NCBI GenBank assembly: GCA_013397435.1
Contig: VZRG01000273.1
Location: forward strand, 372,001-436,000
Direction of reading: 5' to 3'
Length of the DNA: 64,000 nucleotides
Source: Erythrocercus mccallii
Taxonomy: Eukaryota; Chordata; Aves; Passeriformes; Dicruridae
Below the pieces are notes generated by a model. The model had not been told where the DNA came from. It made no database searches and was given only the letters and a program-made list of their open reading frames with translations. Positions 27,793 to 42,100 of this stretch are shown here, piece after piece. A program made the position numbers and the translations under genes. Position 1 is the first letter of the stretch, and every line of letters starts with the position of its first letter.

Positions 27793-30700
27793 TGATGCAA
27801 ACAGAGAGATTCTTCTACTGAAATGCACAGGGAAGTAAGGATTGGCATAGAACAGTATATTTGCTGCTCCTGGTTACTTTGCTAAAAGCAGGCTAAGTTC
27901 AGCCATTTGCCTACTTTGATCACCATCTATTTGTTCCTGGACACCATTTCTCCCATATTCATCCCTCATTTTAACTGCATCCCAGAGAAATTCCATGAAA
28001 CCCAATTTCTTTTTCAGTCTCGATTACTGTAATACATTCCTGACAAAAGCCAACACTCAGTTTTGGAGCTGAAACAATGTGCTTTCCAAACTGATGCCTT
28101 TCTGGGGCATCATATTACCTCTCCTAGGAGACTTTCATCTTCTCATTCACTCTAAATCCTATCAGCCCTATCTGCTAAAAAATAAACAACAGAGAAGCTT
28201 CACTGTGCAGCACTTATCACTCAAGCCAAACAAGTTACCTGGTTAATGATGACAAGCAGGGGAGGACATGAAAAAACATTTATTCTCTTCTGTTGTAGCT
28301 TAAGAAATCTGGTCTGTTAGATTTTGGAGGAACTCACAGCACTAAATTTCTTCATAAAAGGATCCTTTCTCTCTCTACCAAGTTGATGTGGCCACATAAT
28401 TCTGAATCCTTTTAATAACTCTCATTTTTCGTTAATGGGCCTTGCTTCTTTTATTATTCAGACACTGAGACTATTACCTCTGATTTGTATCCTACCTTTT
28501 TTTTGTTCAGGGAAAATCATAGGAAGTTAATCACAGCTTAGTGTTAAAACAGCAACAAAACCAACACAAGTAAAAGCAAAAAAACCACCCAATTTTGGCT
28601 CTGCAGCATCACACAGAACCAGGAAGAAAGGACATGGACAGAGAAAAGGAAGATTTTGAACAAGGTACAATCTTGCATGCACATAACATGAAAAATTAAG
28701 TTGCCACTGAAACAGTTCCATAAAAACCTGCGATTAAAAAACCCAACCCAAGCCTCATTTAGAATGAAGAGCTGCATCTACAGCAGCAAATAGAGAACAG
28801 CCAAAGCATAGGACTGAATACTAACCTATAACCATCTATTAATACCTATCTGCTGTGTGTTGCCCACTGTGGCTTCATGCCATGCCAAGAAGCCATCTCC
28901 AAGACCATTCCCAGACTTCATCTGTGGTGCAACACAGCACAGGGCTTGTTCTCAATGCACAATATGGATAAAGGCAGCCTATTCTGAGAGAAGGCAGGCA
29001 AGGAAGGGGTAAGAATGAGTTTAGCTTTAAGGACAGCAAAGACTCATCTGCCTTTCTATTTCTCCCTTCTCTGCATCACTTTCCTCAGGTATATTTTTTT
29101 ATGCAACTCAGGAGTGTAAATTACACTTAGTGGCTAACATATAAAAAGACAACCAGGATAAATGATAAAACCAGCATTATTATTGTCACCATTCTTAATA
29201 ATACATCTCAGTAATAATGAGTATTTTCCAGCTAGGCAGGCATCGGCCTGGTGGGGCAAGGTTGGTTACTCTATTACTCTTATGTTGTTGATCTCCCATC
29301 TGCCAAGTATTTTTTTCTACATTTTTTTCTTTTTACATATTACCAGTTTACATCTTGAATCCCTGACAACTTTGATCTAAACCCATCTATCTTACCTCTA
29401 TCTGCCATTTTACCTTCCCTGTCTGGTCCAGTTCCAGTTTAGGTACTTTCTTACAACTCAGATTTTCTCTAGGGTCCAAGTTGTTACATTGCCTTATCAA
29501 TGCTGAACGCTGGAGGAAGTTAATGCCTAAGAAGGTGGTCACACATTCAAGTTCAAGAGAAAGGGATGTCTTCCAATTTATTGTCAAATAAAAACAGTTT
29601 TATATCAGCAAATTATATAAAAGTTAGTATAGTTAGAACAGGTTCTGGAATATTAAAGTATTCCTGATGTGTCCTTCCATATGAACAATAACTTATACAT
29701 CACTATTTTTTTCCCTTGGAGGAAAAAAAAGTCAGGAGGAAAAAATAAAAACCACTTGGCTTCCTCTAAAAATATTGTCCTGGAAGTTCAAGTCTATCAC
29801 TAATTTTATAAAAACAAAACTAATTTTCATTTAAAAAGTTGTGAAATATTCAGAAACATTAGAAAGAAAAAATATTTTCGGGTGAAATTTATGTTATGGG
29901 CCAAAATGATACTTAAATGATCCTTTTATGTTTCTTTTGCATTGAATTACAGTGAATTTTAATGGTAGAATGACCTGATATTAAAAGGTTTTCCTCCAAC
30001 ATATGCGTTGATACAGCACCAAAAGTTTCTTATAATGGCAAGATCTTCCAAATACAAATAGTTAGAAAAAAATCCATAAATAAAATGCTAGTTTACTTTA
30101 TCTGCAAGCTTGACTTCCTCACTTGTTATTGTATAAGAGAATGACAGAGAAAGTTTTTATACAGCACAGAAAAACAGAATGTTTTGGATATTAAAACAAA
30201 CTTTTGCAAATTTCTTTTGTCTCAGACGACTTGCTTACTGATTCTTAAGTCCCCCAACAACATTCACATTAGCAATGCTAACATTAGTAGATGACATACA
30301 ATCTTTCCCCACACACAAAGCCCAGCTGAACAAAGAAGAATTAAAGAAAGTTTTTGCCAGCTTCAGTGATGACAAGCATTAAATAAAGCATTTATTTGAC
30401 AGAAAAAATAAAGTCAAGAAAGTGATAAATAGCAAGACTAAGTACAGGCGAACTAAATTCCCAAATTCTAAATATCTAAGGAACATTATATGAAGTATCG
30501 GGTGTTTTATACCCATCTGTACCTTGTTTCTAGGATTTTCCCTGTGGAAAAGAAATAGCCAACCAGAATGTGTTGAATTTCATATTGTCATTTGCCCAAA
30601 TAAACAGACTTTTATGACTATAACTGAAATAAGAACAACAAATCCAAAAAATAAAGGTTCATACGTGTGCAATCTAAAATTTTCACATGCCACCCTCAAG

Positions 30701-31395
30701 CAGTATTTCTATTTTTTTATTTGTTTCTCAATTGCCACTTTTCAGTATGTGACAATTGTAGCATTGTTTGAAGTAGATCTCAACAGTAGAAGGCTAAAAA
30801 TGCATGTTACATATGCTAGTTTCTCATCATTTTAAAGAAAATTAAATATATTAAAAGAGAAAAACAATCAAACAAAAAAAAAACTCAAACCCCAGAACTC
30901 CTAAAAATAAGGCCTCCAGATAATACTAGCTTTTGCTCTGACTTTTAAACAACAGTTCTTTTTCTGTCAAGATCATGGATGTTAGAGTTTGGTATAATTT
31001 AATTTTTAATTCTTGATGGTATGAAAATAGACTGTAACTTGATTCCATTATTTTAATTTCTTTCAAATCAGATTTAAATTAAATATTACACACAGTTTGG
31101 CTTTCAATTTGGCTTTCTAAACTTAATGCTATGAAAAGTACTCTTAACTCATAGTAAGAACTATGGAGAAACATAAAAAAAAAGACACTCAGAATTGGGT
31201 AAGATAAAGAGATCAACCACCACAAAGCATAGGGGGTTTTTTTCCAAAAGAGATCTAATATAAATCTACTTAACACAAACTTACAAAGTTTTTGTCCCAA
31301 ATAAGGTCCAGAAAAAGCAGCTCAGGTGCATACATCAAGGTTTTAAAAAGTTTTAAAGAGGCAAACCTAAGAAAGGTGAAGATCTGTGGAGAAAT

Positions 31396-31463
31396 TTAAG
31401 AGTTGGACTCAACGATCCCTGTGGGTCCTTTCCAAATCAGAATTTTCAATGGTTCTGCGATTC
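31396..31463 (+). mobile_element. CR1 LINE, short 3' terminal fragment
   Basis: Only the terminal part remains: GAGTTGGACTCAACGATC-type sequence, CCTGTGGGTCCTTTCCAA and a degenerate TTCAATGGTTCTGCGATT end. The short length fits extreme 5' truncation. Confidence 0.8.
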
Positions 31464-31987
31464 ACTGCCCAGCTTTAATTTTACTCCTTCAGAAGGTGGC
31501 TTAATCAAAGCCAGCAGGCAATGACAGAGTCACCTTGAGTGTCACTCAGTTTTGTGGTCAGCTGGCCTTGATGCCAGATGCATCAGTTCATGGGAGGAAA
31601 GCGCAGTGCTCAAGCTGCGACAGCGTTGTGTCGTGTTCCCTCACACACAACACTCCACAGTGACTGACAGATCTATCTCTACAGACAGCTTCTCAGACAG
31701 GCCTGCATTTACAAGGGATGATGCCAAGCACTTTTATTTTGTATTTCTGATGGTCTTTATGCTGCGATGTGACTGTTGACATTTTGGCAGTTTGATGTGA
31801 AGAACATGGATATATTTTCCTGCAGTGCTGCATACGACATATGGGAACCAGAACTCACCTGTCACAAGTTGCCAACCATAATACATAGTTGGTAAAAAAA
31901 AATAACCTCTGGGAATATCCAAATGATATTAATTCAGTATGGCTAAGGAGACAGAGGCCATAGGCAGGCCTGGCATATAAGGGCACA

Positions 31988-32030
31988 ACTGCCATTGACT
32001 TTGGATGGTGTAACACTTCCTTACACCGCA
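31988..32030. repeat. Degenerate fragment of the same palindromic repeat family
   Basis: ACTGCCATTGACTTTGGATG followed by GTGTAACAC fits the reverse-core form CCATTGACTTCAATGG with the GTGTTAC arm. Confidence 0.45.
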
Positions 32031-32059
32031 GCTGTACATGGTCCCAAGTGACTTTGAAT

Positions 32060-32095
32060 TTAAAGAAATATCATCTTCCATTAAAGAAATATCAT
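32060..32095. repeat. 15-bp direct repeat
   Basis: TTAAAGAAATATCAT occurs at 32060-32074 and 32081-32095, separated by 6 nt. Confidence 0.9.
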
Positions 32096-33328
32096 TATCT
32101 GTGTTAATGACAGGCATAACAGTAAAGACAGACATATATACAAACTTCATTTCTTTCAGGTTTATTATGAAATCACTAGAAACAGAGTGAAACAGAAATC
32201 ACCTTTAAGCCACTGAATGACTTTTTCCTGAGTATTCTCACTTTAAAACATACGTGCTGCTTCAGTGCCTAATTGATGGGTTCACTCACCCACAACAATT
32301 CTTACTACACTGTAATTTCTCTAAAAGTAAATAAAAATGTCCCATACAGGGACACATCTGGAAATAGAAATAATAAATTTTCTGCAAAAAATAGTTGGTA
32401 GAAAATGGTTCTTCACACCCAAGTTGAATAATACATAGCAACAGCTGAAAATAAGAGAAGCTGTATAAACTTCTGAACTTTTAAAGGATATTTTTTATCT
32501 GACAAACAGCAATGAAAAAAGTTCTGCATAAAACTAGAGAAGTATTTCCAGAAATACAAGCACCCATGAAATCGAAATAATTGGTCTCCTCCTAAAAACC
32601 ATCATGAAACAGTAGTGTATCAATCATTACTTCCAATGTAAACAATAAATTGCCACATGATTGTCACATCTAACCCTATTGCAGTCCTCTTTCCAACTCC
32701 TCTCTTCTGGTCAAATCCTAGCACATTCCTAACAGCCAACCCACGTAACTTCTCCCACAAGCAATACTTTGCTAAAACTTGTTTTCATTCACTTTGTTCA
32801 TCATTTGCACTGAAACATCAGTCACTGTGTTATAATTCACACACAAACTCACCACAAAACCCAAATTTGTACACCTCTGAAAAGCTTGCAAAGCCCAGCC
32901 CCACAATACTCAACATAATTACATATATGTGATACCAGACCTGATCTTGCATTCCAAAAAGGGTTTCAATGAACCAAAATTCCCACTACGCTGAGCAGAA
33001 GCAGCAACATATCTCATGACACCCAAAGTCTTTCATATCCAATCAGTACAGTCAATCTCAATACAACTTAATTTGTGGCTGAAGAAGCACAGTTAGTGAG
33101 TGATGTGCATTTTGCAATGCTATGTGCTGCAATCATTTTTATATCAAGTCTGTGTAATCACCAGACTACCCAGGGGAATGCTATTAACTGAAGAAACAAC
33201 TGATAATTTAAAATTCAAAATGCACAATCTCACCAGACACTCTAAGACCATTGCTGGTATTTTTGATATCCTTAGAAGTTGTTGTTCCTGAGAACAGATA
33301 TCAACGAAATAAATTATATATTTTTAAC

Positions 33329-33352
33329 ATTATTATTATTATTATTATTATT
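33329..33352. repeat. (ATT)n microsatellite
   Basis: About eight ATT units, running directly into the 22-bp palindrome that starts at 33353. Confidence 0.95.
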
Positions 33353-33374
33353 GTTAACTCAATTTTGAGTTAAC
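33353..33374. repeat. 22-bp near-perfect palindrome beside the ATT run
   Basis: GTTAACTCAA (33353-33362), a TT centre, then TTGAGTTAAC (33365-33374). Both ends carry GTTAAC half sites like those of HNF1-type homeodomain sites. Confidence 0.95.
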
Positions 33375-36269
33375 AGCCAAATCGTGGTGCAAAGCAGCTT
33401 CATCCTGTGACCTTCCTACACAGTTGACTTCAGGTCACTTAAAGCAACATGGCATAAAAAGCCTCATACTAAGTAGTTTATTTTTAACCCCTTGTTTTTC
33501 CTATTAAGATACTTAATGTCATAAATTATGAAAGAATACACATTCCTGAAAATGGATATAAAATTCACAATAGGTGAAATTTCATTAAAGAAAATAAGGG
33601 CAACCAACAGGTTTAGACTTCCTTAGAATGTTGTACTATAGATAGAAATACAGAAACTAATGGCATTGGTTTTCTTTAGTTTTAAAATGTTGGCTATCTG
33701 TAGGTTTTGAGTCTTTTTTGATTCATGTACAAATAAAAGTAACAGAAAATTTGTCATTCTCCACTTTTGTCTATTTGTGTGTGTGAGATCTATGGTACTG
33801 CCCAAATGATTATACTTCACCATCTGGTTAACCTTATCAGCAAGATACTAGAAAACAAATCCTGTACAATTTTATCTATACTTCAGTTATTCTGATCAGA
33901 AGCAGCTACCCAAAACTATGAAAAATTGTTATGGAGACTCAAAATGTGCTGCTTAAACCACTTGTGATTGAATTGAACTAAGGGCTCCTGAACTATTCAA
34001 GGAAAAATATTATCCCCCAAAACTCCACTCATTATCATGGTTTTCATGAGTGAGAATATGCTATGTTCAATACCAGACAAATAGTTAATACTGGTTGGTT
34101 CCAAAGTACTGGGAAAGCAGAGCACCCAGAAGCAGGTTAAAGTTCTTCATATTAAAAAACCCACAAACATCTCAGTAACTCATTTGGAATTTTAGAAAAT
34201 TAAATGTTACATTTGATTCTTCAGGGCGAAATGGATGTGTTTATCCTACAGATCAACAGTTACATTGAGAGTCTCACACAGTAGCCATCCATATACATGA
34301 GAGAGAGAATTCTTGAATTTATAGCATAAGAGCTAAGCAGAAATAAATACCTCATGTACCTCATGACAGACATTCTGATGATCATAAATAATCTCTTAAT
34401 AAGAAAGCTACTTTCTAGAGGGATGTATTTCTGTATTAATTCTTGAAAATTGATCTTTCTCAGTGTTCAAGGAAGTCGAGTCTCCTAAACAGGCCACTGA
34501 AATGTTAGAACAAGTTTAGACTGTGCTAGAAAGTGAAGTGCAAGTCATCAGACACACTGACTAGTTCTCCTAATTCCTTAGGGAAAAAGATTTGCCAGAG
34601 CAGACTTTTTTACTCTAGGCATTCTCAAGGAAAGCACGATGATCTGCTTTTTCTAAATGGCAGGGAGGAAAATGTTACCTAATCATTTCTCCATTACTGG
34701 CAAAGGCAGAAGCCTTCATGAAGGTAAAAATTCCAACTGAAGTTGATAAAAGAATGTATCTCCAAGAGATCCAAAAACCTTGCTCAGCTTTTCTCTGGCA
34801 AACAATATCAGAGTCTCACTGTCTACTGTAAGGTGGCTTCCAGCTGTCATGGTCATAAAGAAATGAGGAAGAGAAGACAATGCATAAAGAAGTACATTGT
34901 TACTACCTCATAAGAGTCACTCAAAATATTCCTCAGGTGATATTCCAAGTAGATTGTCCAGCCTTAACTTTTTTATGCAGTAGGTTTTTTTGAAAAGAGA
35001 ATTAAAAATTATCATAGTTTGAATCCTGTTTAGTGCTATGCACCATACAAGGTCATAAACAAAGATTTGCTCTGCAAATGAATGCAAACTGTTCTACTTG
35101 GACATAACATATCAGTAGTTAAGCAGAGCTGCTTGGATTAACCACTGCTAACGTGATAAACAAGAAAAATGAGTAAATCAGAAGGAGGTAGGGAGAAATT
35201 ACCACAGGAAGGCAGCACAGAGTAAACAAAATTGCCTTATAGTCCACACCAGGCCCTAGTACAGAGCAGGATTAGGTGTGTAAAAACCTTGGATCTCAGT
35301 GCTACAGCAGATACACAGTATATTGCATCCCACTGCTAAAGAAAGGCTGCAATGAATTACAGCACTCCACATAAATTCTCTAATTTATGCCAGAAGCTGT
35401 CATAATCCCTCCCTTGACAGAACCTTCTTTATTTCAACTCTCAGGAGAGTTGCATCAAATAATCTGCCACACTGAGTCATGCATATTACAGGCACACACA
35501 TCCTTTACAGCAGGACTTCAATATAGTGGGAAACCCAGACTCTTATTTTTAGAAAGAACAAAGCCAGAATCTTCTGATAAACACCTCACTTGAAAGGAAT
35601 TGAAATTTTTTTTTTTTTGCAAAACAAAACAAACACTCTTGTGTTTATTGTCACCCAAATGAAAGGCCAGTAATACAACTTAGGTTTTCCCTCAACATAA
35701 AATCTCAAAAACTACCTTAGAGGACTACTACATCCTGCTAACACAGAATTTAGTGTTCTACATTCCAGAAGAATTCCATCCTAACCCCTACTACAATCTC
35801 TCTCTTCCTCATGCCTACAGATTGCCAAGAGCTTTGAAATGCATTAGAATGCAAATATCTTGGGTGGCTTTACTACACATTTATATTGCAGAGTAATCAA
35901 TAAATTATTATTTCAATATTTATTGGAATCTCAGAATAAGAAAGAAGACAGATTACACAAATCCATCTTAGTTGATTAATGGGTACTCCAGCAAAAGGCA
36001 TACACTGATGGAGTGGGTCAGTATGCAGACTATATTACTGAATATTTCAGCTCGGTTGTAAATATAGTATCTGTTTCTCTTAGGGACTGTCACACTGAGT
36101 GCAGTATAAAAGGCAATAAATTTCAACAGATTAATTAACTCTTTGGTTACTGGGGATGTGTGTCACCTATCCTGGCACCTAATAAAAAATCCTTTAATGC
36201 CAAGACATAAAGAAGGGCCTCTTTGAAAATGAGTTATTAACAGCATTTCGTGAATAGATGGAGAAATTG

Positions 36270-36660
36270 TAGCCCAGCCATTTAAGTGTCATAAAGTGCA
36301 GCAAAGGCTGCTGGAGGCCTCTGAGGGACGCCAGGCAATACCATAACAATCAAATCTGAGATGGAAGAGGGATTGAGCTGTCCACTCAGAATTTTTATAT
36401 TGTCAAAGAGCAGTGAGGAAATAATGTGATCAAGAAGTGAATTAACCTTGTGTGTGAAAGAAAGGGGATGATCTGATGGAAAAGGCAGTAAAGTAAAAAT
36501 CACTCCATAATGCCTACATTGCAGGCTGGTCATGAGGGGCCCCTAATGTCTGCAGGCTGTCAGGGAACAGATCCAGCCCTCTAAGTACCATAAACCCATT
36601 ACCTGCATTAGTCAGTAATTGGAATACATTTATTCATACTTTCAAAGTTCTTAGGGTCCT
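36270..36660. promoter_or_regulatory. Candidate conserved noncoding element
   Basis: Higher-complexity sequence than its flanks, with GCTGCTGGAGGCCTCTGAGG, TAATGCCTACATTGC and CAGTAATTGG. The minus-strand open frame here (36282-36533) shows no domain. Confidence 0.22.
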
Positions 36661-39030
36661 GGTGCTGGCTAACCACACGGCATTAATTTCTAAAATGTTT
36701 TCTGTTTCTACTCTTTTGATAAAACAGGAACAGTCTTCTGGGGCAATTAATACTCAAAAAGGCATGAAAGACTTATAAACCATGTTACATTTATACATCC
36801 ATCTATATCACACCATCCAGTTTAATCTGGTTTCCTTGGTGTCAATTCCCTATGAAGCTATGCTGGCATTTCCAGTAAATAACAAGCTACAGAAATTTGC
36901 ACTGTTGGAATTGAGGCAACCATATGAGAGGACTCCACCAAGGAGGAACTAATCCATGCCAAGTTTAAGAAAGTTGCTTTGACCTAAATGTCTTTGGTAA
37001 CATGCTAGTCAAGCAAGAGGCTGTGAAAGTCATACAGTAGACTTCTGTTCTGTAGGAGTGTGCAAAGCTTTTTCTTCTTACACAAGACAAAAAATTTCCT
37101 TGAGCCACTCATTATGAAAAGGATGGACAGAGTCTGGAAGTAGATGACATCTATTCAGCCCAAACCTCTTTCATATACAAAACTCACAAGATGTGACACC
37201 AGTGAAATCCAGTATAGTAAAAATCTTAGATAGACACACATAACTACAGTGACCCAAAACTCTGGATAAAGGGCATGAAGAGTAGACTCACACCTGGTAT
37301 TTTGCATGTTTAAAAGTATCCTTCTATTCTTATGGCTGCCTTCCTCATAAAAGAACTACTAAATGTTACTTCAAAGCAGAACACATAAATGTGCAGCAAG
37401 ACCTGAGAGCATCTAGTTGCAGCATTGCTATATAAAGTGGGCACTAGAAAATCATCCTCTGGGGAAGGTCTCCCAAATTTTTATTCTGACTATTAAAACA
37501 GGCAGAACTACAAAGTAAATATGCAAGTGAGGGAGGAGCTAAAACTGGCACAGAAGAAGATTTCAAGCATCAGCATCTTGTTATCTAGAAGTCTTTCATA
37601 CCTTTTCTATGTAGCCTCCCATTGGCAGCTCCATGCAGCTGCGGCTCTTTCTCTCCTTCTTCTCTCTTCCTTCTGCAGTTCCAGCTAGCTCCTTCCTGTC
37701 CCTAGCATGGCCAGCTCACCCTGTCTGTCCCGTGTATGATGTCATACCCTTTCTGTTCCTTGCACACCCTCCTGTCCCTTCCTCCTCACAGACCACAAGT
37801 AGCTCCTTACCAGCTAACTTACTCTTATCACATCCATAGCTGAGAGGGCAAAGGCTGTTCCTATTCTTTGGTAATTAACACAGCTGCAATATATTGGAGC
37901 AAGATTGCCTTCAGCACTATCTCTGTTCTCCCACGCACAAGCTTAACAAATATTTTTAAACATACTATGGTTTTCCAAGAATTCTTACTTTGTGAGGAAA
38001 TTTTAGTAACCCCCCATTCCTGCATACTGTAGTTCATCTAGCAATCAAAATTAGGTTGAGAAATGCAAGACTGCAAAGTCTACTTGTTGCTGCCGACAGA
38101 ATTTGCCAAAAAGGGCATATTTCCTATCAGCCATTGCCATGAGAGGAAAGGCACAGGACTTGTGGTGTAAGCCAGCTCCCTTAACAGCTCATGTTCAGTC
38201 ACCATCCTGGGGTGGTACTGCTGGTGGTTGTTCTCCAATGGCAAATCTCCTTAGTCCAGGCCCTAGAACTTCTGACTCTCAGCATGTGAACACAGTTTTA
38301 GTTTAACCAAGATAGTTTATTTAGAACTACTGTTGTGCTTATATTTCAAGAGGCGTAGAATAAATACTAGTACAGGCTAGCCTTTCCTTTATCAAACTGA
38401 CACGAAGAAAACAAAGATTGCAATTGACATTTCTGCAAATGTCACTTCTTGGACAAGCCTTTGTGAAACAGTATGTTTGTATTTATGCAAAGGATTTATT
38501 AACATTAGAAAGGGGTATAAAATAAAAATAATAAACAAAGTCTTTTCCACGCATTGTGAATGCATGATCTCCCTCAAATTCTTTTCAGCAGGTCAACAAT
38601 AGCAGGACTTGAATGAGTTTGGAAAGCTTTGGTCATGTTTATATAATAGATTACATTATGAATATAACCATTGAGTTATTCCCTGCTCCATCAAGATTGT
38701 CCACACTTATGACAAACATACAGCCAAATACCTTGCTGTCCATCAGTATTATAACCACCTATTGCTAGAAACTATACAAAAGCTGCCTTTAGGCACATCT
38801 CTCCAGGGCATGGAAAAGTACATCCCTTATCTCTCTTTCCCTTCTGTTCAAGGAGCTAAATATCCAAAGCAACTAAGTGAGCAAAAAATACTGGAGAATA
38901 CATTCATAGCTGAAATTAGGTTAGTAATTTCTGACTCTGAAGAACAACAAATAATGTACCCAAATCCATCACCCAAGAAAACATGGAATCAAGCTGTGCC
39001 CCAGCAAGCAGATTAAAAAGCACTTTCACT

Positions 39031-39057
39031 TAAAAACAAAACAAAACAAAACAAAAA
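39031..39057. repeat. (AAAAC)n microsatellite
   Basis: About five units of a five-base repeat within A-rich sequence. No poly-A-tailed element could be recognised upstream. Confidence 0.9.
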
Positions 39058-41079
39058 CACCAGGTTTTTGCAACAAAACAGATGAATGAAACAGTCTTTC
39101 TCCAGGTCTGCAGAGCAGCAGGAAGCACTAAGCAAGGCTCAAGCACAGCAAAATAAAATCTAGCAGAAGTCCAGGCACAGACTGCCAAGTATTGTGCGCA
39201 GCAGGGAAAACTATGCATCCTTCTACCAGACTTTCAGTTCAGCAGTGGGTGAAAACACCTCATCATTTTTAGTAACCTCACACTGATAATCCAATTGCTT
39301 GAAATGAAAAATAGTTTTGCCAAAGAATATTCAATTCAGGCAACATTTGCTGAGCCTAATAGCATTGGAGCACATGGCCACAAATGTAGGAAGACCTAAG
39401 ATCAATGTTTCAGACTCTTCCAGATTGTTGGGAAACAGACACTTTGCTCCTCAACAAACATTACAGAAATTGAAATCTCCACGAAAAGCTTGTTTAGTTG
39501 TTCAGTTGCATTTTAATTCCTTAGAATTCTTTACTTAATCTACAGGCTTCATTTTCTGGTAATGAAATGGGCACAAACTATTAGGAAAACTTACTTACAC
39601 AACAGTACTATTCACATTCATGATCAGAGCAGTCTTACTGATCCTAACTCCAACTAAAATCAGGTTGAATTAAACTTTTTCCATGACTATGCTACATGCA
39701 CAAATATTGCTAAAAAATTACATCACAGAACAGAAACATACATATATGAGTAAATTCTTTTTTTAAAAGTGACAAGTGCACTGAGCCAGCAAAATTTTGA
39801 AAACAAAGACAAATATGCCTGTCTTCAACAGCAGATTAAAAATATTATAAGAACCAGCCTACATTTTAAATGGCAAAGTAAAGTCAAGCTGTCCTTAAAG
39901 CTGGAGCATTCTGAGACAATGATCACTGGGCTGTGAAAGGAATTAATGAGCTCTAACAGTACAAGTACTACTGCCTACTGTGTTATAAGTGCTTCATTCA
40001 CTTCTTCAGTTTTCTCACCTATAAACAGGAACTGGAATAAAAACAACATAGTGTTGAAAGACTACTTGTGAGACCTTACATCAGCTTCAGAAATTATCAG
40101 ATACTATACTAGATTAAAGTATTACAGATAAATGGTTAGACTAAAGGGCCATCTAAATAGATGACTTTTCATTTCAGGAAACAAGCAAACAAAACGGTTT
40201 TCATTCTTTCGTAAGAGAAAATGTTAAAAATGGATGGTGTGAGTCATGAAACATCAGTGTTCACCACTTAAGGTCATGCCTATCACTACAGTCGCTTTGC
40301 ACTGAGCTCAGTAGATGTTCAGTTTTGTAGTCAAGCAACTTAAACACCTATGTGGATGCTCCAGCATGTAAAATACTGAACATTAAGAAACTAAAGAATC
40401 CCTTGGAAAATTACACAAAGGAACTTTGCTTCAATCTAAAAATATATAGATTTTTGTTTTGGAAGAGTCACTGAAAGATGTCCAGACACCTCAGCCAAAA
40501 ACAATGAGCCTGGTTAGGGAGCCCTGGAAAATTGTTCTGGTGAGTGAACTATCAAAGAGTTCCTCATAGAGAGGTTCCAAAATAGCTTGCAAACTAGCAC
40601 AGTTCTATACACTTCTCATAAGAAATGGCCTTTAAGATAATGAAGTGTAATATCTTACAAGCAAAGGACCATGAAATGATTTTTTCTATACAATCAGGTG
40701 CTCTTCTAATACAACTGTAGAATAACATGTTTTCAGAACGGCCAATTGAGATTACTGCTTACACAAAGAAATAGAATAATTCTAACCAATTTTACCAGTC
40801 AAAGTTTTTGCCACAGCCATTACCATTAAAAGAACACTACTTTATGTTAATGAACCTAAAAGATTCATTTTTCCCTTTCTTTAAAATAATTGATTCATCT
40901 TCAAAATTAAATGCAGTGGGTACACAGGACCTAAAAGCCACTAGTTTCTAGCTAAACAAAAATTGTTTAACACTACCTTTGCTCCTTTACAATGAATCCT
41001 GCTGATTCTTGCTTGTAGAAGGATTTTCTGCCACCAGCTTTTGTGCCCCAAGTAATTTTCATCTTTCTCACACACCATT

Positions 41080-41240
41080 AATAATGCTACTGCTCCGGGT
41101 ATCACTAAACAATATAATTAATGGAGCCCAAGAACACTGCAACCTAGCCATGTTGCAATGTGATTTGGGTCTATAAAGAACACGCTGAAGGCTTTGGCTG
41201 AATTGGCCAGATTACCCCAAACAATAATGCTGTGCAGGTT
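41080..41240. promoter_or_regulatory. Candidate conserved noncoding element
   Basis: ATTAATAATG, AACAATATAATTAATGG, CCATGTTGCAATGTG, AATTGGCCAG and AACAATAATG lie close together (homeodomain, SOX and C/EBP-like). Confidence 0.2.
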
Positions 41241-42067
41241 CAGGAAAAGAAAAAAAAGTGCAGAAATATACCACATTCAATATATCCAAGCAATCAGAAT
41301 ATAACAGTATTAAACTGAGAATAATATGCATGTTATAATGCTGCTTCATTTGTTTGTAAATATCAGTTTAAAATGCTTAGCAAAGGAAAAAAGCTTGCAA
41401 GATGGACCATAGGGGAAAGAAAAGACTTTAGATTATTGGCCTAAGTTCAGCAGCAGAGTTAGCAATTTATGGACTTGATTATACCTTCAAAATGAACAAT
41501 AACCCAGTAACTACTGCAGTAGAAAGGTACTAAATTTTTATGATATGGGGTAATCAGGTTGGCTACCAAAGACATAGTAGACATGCTGCAAAGAAGAAAC
41601 AATTCACATTAAAATAGTCAAGTAACAAATTCCCTTCTTGAAAAGGATATTTTTCTTTATATGATGTCTTTAGCAGACTGTAGGCTGTTTCTTTAAAGGA
41701 ATGCTTATGGCACACTTAATTTTCAGGCACACTTGGTTACAGAAACAAGCACCACAGTGTACATCATGTTTATAAATAAATAGAGCTGTCATACTTGGAT
41801 TCATATTGACATCTACATCAGACTCTTAATCTGTGTAGATTTGACAGATGGGAAAAAGTCAGCCACCCCACATATAAATGACACTTACATATTCATAATC
41901 AACATATTTTTGGTTGTTTACTCAGTAAAGCAAAACTAGTTTATTTTTACATCTCTATTATGGCAGTAAATACTCTGACATTTCAGCATATTTGGAGATG
42001 GTATGTCATATTTTTGCAATTACTATTTCCAGGAAAAAAAGAGGCAAAAAAATAGTGGTGCTTTTCC

Positions 42068-42068
42068 A

Positions 42069-42099
<31 letters not shown>

Positions 42100-42100
42100 G
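42068..42100. repeat. (AAT)n microsatellite
   Basis: About ten AAT units, ending in TAGTAATG. Confidence 0.95.

Larger units (their letters stand above)
15334..31395. other. Gene desert, second part
   Basis: AT-rich sequence between two CR1 fragments. Contains a T12 run at 16264, an (AAAAG)n run at about 18025, the palindromes at 17273 and 24780, and candidate elements at 22590 and 26000. No exon or RNA gene recognised. Confidence 0.75.

Noticed and set aside
32657..32932. 91-codon plus-strand open frame
   Set aside because: Rich in Ser/Pro/Thr from CA- and CT-rich sequence; no domain, no initiation context, no splice sites of note.
37615..37850. Pyrimidine-rich GC-richer patch, possible antisense LTR
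   Set aside because: Vaguely like avian LTR sequence in reverse, but I could not define TG/CA ends, a TATA box or a polyadenylation signal.
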